In this document: positions 58,573 through 64,000 of the stretch, one piece after another
Position numbering within the stretch: the first letter of the stretch is position 1
Layout of the letters: each line of letters opens with the position of its first letter
Assembly: GCA_963828555.1 (NCBI GenBank)
Contig: CAWHEL010000004.1
Location: 1,891,828-1,955,827 of the forward strand
Length of the DNA: 64,000 nt
Source: JADJPO01 sp963828555
GTDB lineage: Bacteria; Actinomycetota; Actinomycetes; Actinomycetales; Kineosporiaceae
Reading direction: 5' to 3'
The notes under the pieces: model-generated
Seen by the model: the letters and a program-made list of their open reading frames with translations, nothing else
Told to the model about the DNA's origin: nothing
The model's database searches: none
Translations under genes and position numbers: made by a program

Positions 58573-58967
58573 GCGGGAATGCCGCCCGTGAGGGCGGCGC
58601 GGCGGCGGTGGAGATGGCGATCGTGTTGCCACTGTTGTTGCTCCTGGTGTTCGGGATCATTGATTTCGGGCGGATGCTGAATGTGCAGTTGACGGTGTCT
58701 GCGGCGGCGCGCGAGGGGGCGCGCTGGGCGGCGTTGGGGCAGGCCAACCCGGCCGGGCGGGTGTCGACTGCTGCGTCAGGGGTGGCGGTGTCGACGTCGG
58801 TAGCAGGGTGTCCGGCGACACCGGCGGTGGGGCAGAACGCGACGGTGACGGTGACGTCGACGTACACGATGTTGACCCCGATCAGTGCCGTGAGTGGGTT
58901 GTTCGGCGGGTCCATCCCAGGGTCGGTCGCTTTGACCGGGTGGGGGGTCATGCGATGTGGGGGCTGA
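58569..58967 (+). CDS. tadE: TadE-family pseudopilin
   Basis: Pilus assembly protein, 132 residues. After a short start (VSGNAAREGG) comes the TadE signature AAAVEMAIVLPLLLLLVFGIIDFGRMLNVQLTVSAAAREGAR region (about 11-52), with Glu at +5 and the membrane helix followed by REGAR. The rest is a small extracytoplasmic domain with two Cys. GTGA overlap with the pilin stop, and 13-bp overlap with the next gene. Confidence 0.87.
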   Translation: MSGNAAREGGAAAVEMAIVLPLLLLLVFGIIDFGRMLNVQLTVSAAAREGARWAALGQANPAGRVSTAASGVAVSTSVAGCPATPAVGQNATVTVTSTYTMLTPISAVSGLFGGSIPGSVALTGWGVMRCGG

Positions 58968-60073
58968 GCACGGTCCGCGCGCGGCGCCAGGATGACCGAG
59001 GTGCCGCAGCGACGCTGGTCGCGGTGCTGGCGGCCGGTGGCGTGATGTTGGGGATGGCGGCGCTGAGCGTGGATGTCGGGCAGTTGTATGCCGAGCGGCG
59101 TCAGGTGCAGAACGGGGCGGATGCGGCGGCGTTGGCGGTGGCGGTGACGTGTGCGACATCGGCGGCGTGTGACACGAGCACCGGCGGTCAGGCGCAGTCG
59201 ATGGCGAACGCCAACGCCAACGACGGCTCGACGGCGGTGCTGTCGGTGTGCGGGTCGGGCAGCACGTCCCTGGCGGGATGCGCCGGCTCCGTGGGGCCGA
59301 CTCTTACGCAGTGTCCTGCCCCGCCGTCGGGGGTGCAGGGCTGGGTCCAGGTGCGCACGGGCACCTCCAGCGCCGGTGGTGGCACTTTGTTGCCGCCCTC
59401 GTTCGCGCAGGCGTTGGCGGGCAACTCAGGATATGCCGGGACTCAGGTCCTCTCCTGCGCGCAGGCGGCGTGGGGCGGACCGTCGACGATCCTCAACGCC
59501 CTGCCGGTGACCTTGTCCGCCTGCGAATGGAACGCCGCCACAGCGAACGGGACATCCTATGCGCCGGCCCCGCCCTACCCGCCGTACCCGGCGCGTGAGG
59601 TGGCGTTGAAGCTGCACAGCACCAATGAGCGGGGCGGCTGCCCGAGCTCGGGCGGTGCCTATGCGGACCTGCCGGGTGGGTTCGGCTGGCTCGCAGCGGG
59701 CGCGGGGTGCGCGTTGACGATCTCTCCCAGCGGCACGCTGCCGGCCGACCCCGGGGTCGGCGCGTCCTCCCCCTGCGCCGACTCCCTCGCCAGCAGGGTC
59801 GGCACCCTTCTCTTCCTGCCGGTCTACGACCAGGCGTCGGGCATGGGTGCGGGCGGGACGTATCGGATCGTCGGTCTGGCGGCGTTCTACCTGAGCGGAT
59901 ACAACCTGCCCGGGGCGCACCCGAACAAGGTCTCCTCCCCTGCCGGCGGCGACCTGTGCAGCGGTTCGGACAAATGCATCTACGGCTGGTTCACGCAGGC
60001 GCTCGTTCCCCCACCGGCCGAACTCGGCTCCACTCCCGGCATGGGCGCGAAGGTCGTCGCCCTGACGGGCTGA
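58955..60073 (+). CDS. TadG-like pilus assembly protein
   Basis: 372 residues. A membrane helix near the N-terminus (GAAATLVAVLAAGGVMLGMAALSVDVGQLYAERRQVQNGADAAALA region, about 16-60) is the Flp pilus-assembly TadE/G-like domain (PF13400). The extracytoplasmic part is large, rich in Gly, Ser, Pro and Cys (about ten Cys, likely disulfides) with a Pro-Tyr stretch (APAPPYPPYPAREV). No vWA motif is seen in this protein. ATG at 58955 overlaps the tadE end. Confidence 0.78.
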   Translation: MWGLSTVRARRQDDRGAAATLVAVLAAGGVMLGMAALSVDVGQLYAERRQVQNGADAAALAVAVTCATSAACDTSTGGQAQSMANANANDGSTAVLSVCGSGSTSLAGCAGSVGPTLTQCPAPPSGVQGWVQVRTGTSSAGGGTLLPPSFAQALAGNSGYAGTQVLSCAQAAWGGPSTILNALPVTLSACEWNAATANGTSYAPAPPYPPYPAREVALKLHSTNERGGCPSSGGAYADLPGGFGWLAAGAGCALTISPSGTLPADPGVGASSPCADSLASRVGTLLFLPVYDQASGMGAGGTYRIVGLAAFYLSGYNLPGAHPNKVSSPAGGDLCSGSDKCIYGWFTQALVPPPAELGSTPGMGAKVVALTG

Positions 60074-60149
60074 CCGCGTCCAGTCCACCGACACGACTCC
60101 CTCATCACCACCCCACAGCCCGATCCCACCGACGTCCTGGAAGGCAGTC

Positions 60150-60962
60150 ATGACCCGACGCATCCTCGCGGCTATCGTCGCGATGCTCATCGCTCTGGGC
60201 GGCGCGCTGGCCGTGATGAGCTACGCGCGCGCCGCGGACCAGCGCGCCCTGGCCGGTCAGGAGGCGGTCCGTGCCTATGTCGCCGAGAAGGAGGTCCCGG
60301 CCGGGACCACGGCGGACAAGGCGGTCGAGAACAAGCTCATCGTGCAGAAGCTCATTGCCCGGACAGCCGTTCCGGACGGAGTGCTCACGAGCATCGACGG
60401 GGGTTACGGCCAGCTCGTCGCCACCTCGGTCATCCAGCCCGGTGAACTCGTCCTGCGCACCCGATTCGCAGCCCGCGGAACGACGGCGGGCACCCTGCTC
60501 GTGCCCGAAGGCAAGTTCGCCGTGTCCGTCGCGCTCGAGGATCCCGACCACGTGGGCTCGTTCGTCACCGTCGGCTCGAAGGTCGCCGTCTTCGACACCT
60601 TTAACGTCCAGGAGACCGACAAGGCGGACACCACCCCCGCCGGCGACCACCTGCAGGATCGGCACGAGTTCAGCCGCGCCACCCGCCTGCTGCTCCCTTC
60701 GGTCGAGGTGCTCGCCGTCGGCACAACGACGACCACGAGCAGGACCTCCGTCGGCCCCGAGAGCTCCTCAGCCGGTGGGACAGCGGTGTCGACGCAGACC
60801 ACGACCGCGTTGTTCACCCTGGCCGTCACCCAGGACCAGGCCGAACACCTGGTCCACGGAGCCCAGACCGGCACCCTGACCTTTGCCCTGATCGGCTCCG
60901 GCGCGTCGGCGACAGCCGGCAAGGGCGTGGACGACCGTCGCCTGTTCGGGGTGGTCAAGTGA
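60150..60962 (+). CDS. cpaB: CpaB/RcpC-like Flp pilus protein
   Basis: Membrane-anchored protein, 270 residues, needed for pilus assembly. It has an N-terminal span (RRILAAIVAMLIALGGALAVM) and a SAF-type domain (VRAYVAEKEVPAGTTADKAVE) with the long extracytoplasmic region ending KFAVSVALEDPDHVGSFVTVGSKVAVF, as in CpaB. It ends GVDDRRLFGVVK. GGAAGG precedes the ATG. The stop overlaps the next start (GTGA). Confidence 0.82.
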   Translation: MTRRILAAIVAMLIALGGALAVMSYARAADQRALAGQEAVRAYVAEKEVPAGTTADKAVENKLIVQKLIARTAVPDGVLTSIDGGYGQLVATSVIQPGELVLRTRFAARGTTAGTLLVPEGKFAVSVALEDPDHVGSFVTVGSKVAVFDTFNVQETDKADTTPAGDHLQDRHEFSRATRLLLPSVEVLAVGTTTTTSRTSVGPESSSAGGTAVSTQTTTALFTLAVTQDQAEHLVHGAQTGTLTFALIGSGASATAGKGVDDRRLFGVVK

Positions 60963-62146
60963 CCCTCATCGTCGAACCGGACGAGCAGTTCGCGGCCACG
61001 CTGGCCTTCGCCCTCGGCGAGGACGTGCGCCGGGTGGACGGTCTCGCCGCCGTGGCGCACGACCTCGACGAGCACTCGGAGGAGCTGCTCGTCGTGGTGG
61101 GCCCGGAGGTCGACCTTGCGAAGGCCACCGAGCTGGCCACCACCTGGCAGGTGGAACGGCCGTACGTCGGCATGGTGCTCCTGCGGCGCCGGATCGACGT
61201 CCAGGTGCTCGGGCAGGCGCTGAGAGCCGGAGTGCGGGAGGTCGTCGGCCCTGAGGACCTCGGCGCCGTGGTCGCCGCGGCCCGCCGATCGGTCGAGCTG
61301 TCCCGTCGCCGACGGATCGCCGAACGGGTCGGCGCCGGCCATGAGGGTGGAGGCGCCCGTGTGGTCACGGTGTTCTCGGCCAAAGGCGGCTGCGGCAAGA
61401 CGACGGTCGCGACCAACCTCGCCGCGGCAATCGCCGGCGACGGCGGCACCCGCGTCTGCATCATCGACCTCGACCTCGAGTTCGGCGACGTCGCGATCGC
61501 CCTGCAGCTCGTGCCCGAACGCACCATCAGCGACCTGCTGCCGATGGCCGGATCCATGGACGAGCACGGGGTGCGGCAGGTGATCACCTCCGCCCTCCCG
61601 GGCGTGGACGCCGTGCTCGCCCCGACCGCTCCCGGTCAGAGCGCTCGCACGGAGCCCGCGGTCGTCACCGAGCTCGTCGCCGTCCTGCGCACCATGTACG
61701 ACGTCATCGTCATCGACACTCCGCCGGCGATCACCGAGCACGTTCTGGCGGCGTTCGACGTCAGCGACAGCTTGGTCCTCCTCGCGACACTGGACGTGCC
61801 CGCCCTGAAGAACCTCAAGGTCTCCATCGATACCCTCGACCAGTTGGGCTACCCCAGCCAGGCTCGCCTCATCGTGCTCAACCGGGCGGACGCCAAGGTG
61901 GGTCTGGACCGGGACGACGTCGAGGGCACCGTCGGGGCGCCGGTCGCCGTCCAGATCCCCTCGAGCGGTGACGTACCGGCAGCGGTCAACCGCGGCCGTC
62001 TCATCGTGCGAGAGCATCCCGGCCACGAGGTGAGCCGGGCAATCGTCCAGCTGGCCGCTCTCCTGGGCGGCCCCGAGAACCCCGAACCCGTCGGAGCCGG
62101 GCGCTCCGGCCTACGAGGGCTACTGCGACGGGGTGGTGGGCGATGA
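60959..62146 (+). CDS. cpaE: CpaE/TadZ-like ATPase
   Basis: Localises the Tad machinery. The 395-residue protein has an N-terminal receiver-like domain (about 1-115; no full phospho-acceptor set visible), then a ParA/MinD-type ATPase: deviant Walker A VFSAKGGCGKTTVATNLAAA, IDLDLEFGDVAIALQL, IVIDTPPAITEHVL and LVLLATLDVPALKNLK. A short basic tail ends it. GTG at 60959 overlaps the cpaB stop and the end overlaps cpaF by 4 nt. Confidence 0.88.
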   Translation: MTLIVEPDEQFAATLAFALGEDVRRVDGLAAVAHDLDEHSEELLVVVGPEVDLAKATELATTWQVERPYVGMVLLRRRIDVQVLGQALRAGVREVVGPEDLGAVVAAARRSVELSRRRRIAERVGAGHEGGGARVVTVFSAKGGCGKTTVATNLAAAIAGDGGTRVCIIDLDLEFGDVAIALQLVPERTISDLLPMAGSMDEHGVRQVITSALPGVDAVLAPTAPGQSARTEPAVVTELVAVLRTMYDVIVIDTPPAITEHVLAAFDVSDSLVLLATLDVPALKNLKVSIDTLDQLGYPSQARLIVLNRADAKVGLDRDDVEGTVGAPVAVQIPSSGDVPAAVNRGRLIVREHPGHEVSRAIVQLAALLGGPENPEPVGAGRSGLRGLLRRGGGR

Positions 62147-63498
62147 ACCTCGGAGACCGTCTGGACGCCGCCCGACGGCCGGTGGCCGACGTTGCCCGCA
62201 GCGAGCTCGGCCGACCCGTCCTGGGCCGGGGCGAGGTGAAGGTGCGGGTGCACCAGGCGCTGATCGATCAGTTGGGTCCGAAGTTGTATGACCCGCAGTT
62301 GGGCGCTCAGGAGTTGGAGCAGCGGGTCCGGGTGAATGTGCAGTACGTGTTGGAGGCGGAGGAGACGCCTCTGTCGGTGACGGATCGGGCGCGGTTGGCC
62401 CAGGAGGTCGTCGATGAGGTGTTGGGGCATGGTCCCATCGAGCCGTTCCTGCGGGATCCGTCGGTGACGGAGATCATGGTGAACGGTCCGGACCGGGTCT
62501 TCGTGGAGCGGGCGGGTCTGTTGCAGTCGGTCGACGTCCGCTTCCTGGACGAGACGCATCTGCGGCGCACGATCGACAAGATCGTGGCTCGGGTGGGTCG
62601 TCGGATCGATGAGAGTTCACCGATGGTGGATGCGCGGTTGCCCGACGGGAGCCGCGTGAACGCAGTGGTCGCGCCGGTCGCGTTGGACGGTTCAGTGTTG
62701 ACGGTGCGCAAGTTCGCCGTGGACCCGTTCTCGGTGGCGGATCTGATCGGGTTCGGCACGTTGACGCCGGCAGTGGCGGAGTTCTTGCGGTTGTGCGTGA
62801 ACGGCCGGCTCAACCTGCTGGTCAGTGGCGGCACCGGGAGCGGGAAGACGACGACGTTGAACGTGATGTCGGGGTTCATCCCGCCGGGTGAGCGGATCGT
62901 GACGATCGAGGATGCGGCGGAGCTGCAGTTGCGTCAGCCGCATGTGGTGCGGATGGAGTCCCGTCCGGACAATGCCGAAGGGCGCGGAGAGGTGACGATC
63001 CGGGATCTGGTGCGCAATGCGTTGCGGATGCGTCCGGACCGGATCGTGGTCGGTGAGGTCCGTGACGGGGCAGCGTTGGACATGTTGCAGGCGATGAACA
63101 CCGGTCACGAGGGCTCGATCACCACCGTGCACGCGAATTCTCCGCGGGATGCGTTGTCCCGCTTGGAGACGATGGTGCTGATGGCGGGGGTCGACCTGCC
63201 GGTGCGGGCGATCCGGGAGCAGGTCTCCAGTGCCCTGGACCTGGTGGTGCATCAGACCCGGTTGCGCGACGGCTCGCGACGGATCGTGAGTGTATCCGAG
63301 GTCCTCGGCATGGAGGGCGACGTCATCGTCATGCAGGACGTGTTCACCTTCGACTGGAACGCCGGACAGGACGCCGACGGTCGGTTCATGGGGGTCCTGC
63401 AGTCCTGCGGGCTCCGCCCGCGGTTCACGGACAAGCTCGCCGACGTCGGCGTCCGCATGCCCGTCGAGCTGTTCGCCCAGTCAGGCCCGAGACGATGA
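62143..63498 (+). CDS. cpaF: CpaF/TadA secretion ATPase
   Basis: Hexameric type II/IV secretion ATPase that powers Flp pilus assembly. The 451-residue protein has an N-terminal helical domain with GHGPIEPFLRDPSVTEIMVN, then Walker A LVSGGTGSGKTTTLN, an Asp box (VTIEDAAELQL), Walker B RIVVGEVRDGAALDMLQAM and a His box NTGHEGSITTVHANSP. Codon use in 62.2-63.3 kb has more G- and T-ending codons than the flanks (for example GTG, TTG and CGG runs), which may mean a different history. ATGA overlaps on both sides. Confidence 0.95.
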   Translation: MNLGDRLDAARRPVADVARSELGRPVLGRGEVKVRVHQALIDQLGPKLYDPQLGAQELEQRVRVNVQYVLEAEETPLSVTDRARLAQEVVDEVLGHGPIEPFLRDPSVTEIMVNGPDRVFVERAGLLQSVDVRFLDETHLRRTIDKIVARVGRRIDESSPMVDARLPDGSRVNAVVAPVALDGSVLTVRKFAVDPFSVADLIGFGTLTPAVAEFLRLCVNGRLNLLVSGGTGSGKTTTLNVMSGFIPPGERIVTIEDAAELQLRQPHVVRMESRPDNAEGRGEVTIRDLVRNALRMRPDRIVVGEVRDGAALDMLQAMNTGHEGSITTVHANSPRDALSRLETMVLMAGVDLPVRAIREQVSSALDLVVHQTRLRDGSRRIVSVSEVLGMEGDVIVMQDVFTFDWNAGQDADGRFMGVLQSCGLRPRFTDKLADVGVRMPVELFAQSGPRR

Positions 63499-64000
63499 GA
63501 CCGGGGAGGACCCGGGCGTGGAGGCGCTCCCTCGGCGCCCTCGCCCTGGCCACGCTGGTCGCCCTGGGCGGCGGACCGGCGGCGGCCTCGGCCGACGACC
63601 AGGTCGAGGCTTTCCTCAGCGTGCCGGCCACGGAGGCGCGCACCGTGACCGTGACCCGCGCCCCCCTCCGCTCGGGCAGCGAGGTGCAGCTCACCCTGCA
63701 ACTGCTCGGCGTTGCCGGCCGGGGCGCGGACCCGACGGTCCTCGTGACCGACGAGCAGGGCAGCCTCCCGGCACGCGCCTGGATCAGCGGTGGTGGGGCC
63801 CAGGCGCCGGCCCGCACTGCAGTCCTGCTGATGGATGCCAGTGGATCGATGGCGGGGACCGGGATCACCGGTGCCCGGCAGGCGGCCCAGGTCTATGCCG
63901 GTGCGGTCGGTCGGGACGTCCGGGTGGGATTGGTGGCGTTCGCCGACCGGTCGCGGGTGCTCACCCCGCCGACGACGGACCGGACGGCTCTGCTGCGGGG
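63495..64000 (+). CDS. Secreted vWA-domain protein, start of a TadB-like gene, cut by window edge
   Basis: 168 codons are visible from the ATG at 63495, which overlaps the cpaF stop. A signal peptide-like start (RRSLGALALATLVALGGGPA then ASA) is followed by about 80 residues of beta-rich sequence and a von Willebrand A domain with the metal site LLMDASGSMAG and VGLVAFADRSRV. In actinobacteria the next gene after cpaF is normally tadB, and fusion of a vWA domain in front of a T2SSF membrane domain is known to me from annotations. Only the N-terminus is visible, so TadB identity is inferred. Confidence 0.72.
   Translation, partial: MRPGRTRAWRRSLGALALATLVALGGGPAAASADDQVEAFLSVPATEARTVTVTRAPLRSGSEVQLTLQLLGVAGRGADPTVLVTDEQGSLPARAWISGGGAQAPARTAVLLMDASGSMAGTGITGARQAAQVYAGAVGRDVRVGLVAFADRSRVLTPPTTDRTALLR

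Overview
The window is high-GC DNA from an actinobacterium (Actinomycetota). The evidence is the strong G/C bias at third codon positions, GTG and TTG starts, and many actinobacteria-typical families (DUF3043, DUF4191, GlnA1/GlnE/GlnA2, polyphosphate glucokinase, adenosine kinase AdoK). Gene order also fits: from memory, the genes from adoK to panB follow much of the Mycobacterium tuberculosis Rv2202c-Rv2225 block (adoK, HesB, glycerate kinase, cobT, cobS, gcvT, pepB, dlaT, Rv2216, lipB, lipA, Rv2219, Rv2219A, glnA1, glnE, glnA2, panB). There are no signs of mycolic-acid lineages. The genus cannot be named from the sequence alone.

Layout. 1-7.8 kb: aat (cut by the window edge), adoK, an IscA/ErpA-type protein, glycerate kinase, a membrane GGDEF-EAL protein, an M20 peptidase and a DUF3043 protein. 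7.8-10.8 kb: cobU, a strongly degenerate cobT-like gene and cobS. 10.8-16.9 kb: gcvT, pepA, lpdA and the 2-oxoacid dehydrogenase E2 gene. 17-29.5 kb: accessory genes (HAF-repeat secreted protein, LigD-type polymerase, TIGR01777 epimerase, a Ser/Thr kinase, FAD oxidoreductase, peptidase E, a frameshifted second Ser/Thr kinase, Gfo/Idh oxidoreductase, MMPL exporter with a divergent MarR regulator). 29.9-34.8 kb: lipB, lipA, DUF4191, RDD and glnA1. 34.8-37 kb: a disturbed segment with a strong hairpin, a secreted protein of unknown function, an ATP-grasp pseudogene and an Hcp-like gene fragment that meet head to head. 37-44.5 kb: pgi, DUF1349, glnE, a glutamine amidotransferase and glnA2. 44.6-57.4 kb: DEAD-box helicase, DUF4870, nadE, a PadR/hydrolase pair, panB, MFS transporter, a SPOR-like small protein, a decayed stretch of membrane-protein coding sequence, map, a potassium channel and ppgK. 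57.4-58.2 kb: non-coding DNA with hairpins and an isochorismatase-family remnant. 58.2-64 kb: a Tad/Flp pilus operon (two Flp pilins, TadE, TadG-like, CpaB, CpaE/TadZ, CpaF/TadA and the start of a vWA protein), cut by the right edge.

How the genes work together. Three functional themes stand out. Lipoate and one-carbon metabolism: lipB and lipA make the lipoyl cofactor used by the E2 protein, and lpdA reoxidises it; gcvT belongs to the glycine cleavage system. Nitrogen: glnA1 carries a well-formed GlnR-type operator, GlnE modifies GlnA1, and glnA2 lies in an overlapping operon with an amidotransferase and glnE. Surface and envelope: the Tad pilus locus, HAF protein, MMPL exporter and kinases.

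Expression. At least 21 genes show a (T/C)ANNNT hexamer ending 6-8 nt before an ATG or GTG, so most transcription units here appear to be leaderless. This pattern was used to choose several starts. Long inverted repeats and pseudogenes cluster in the gaps between otherwise conserved genes.
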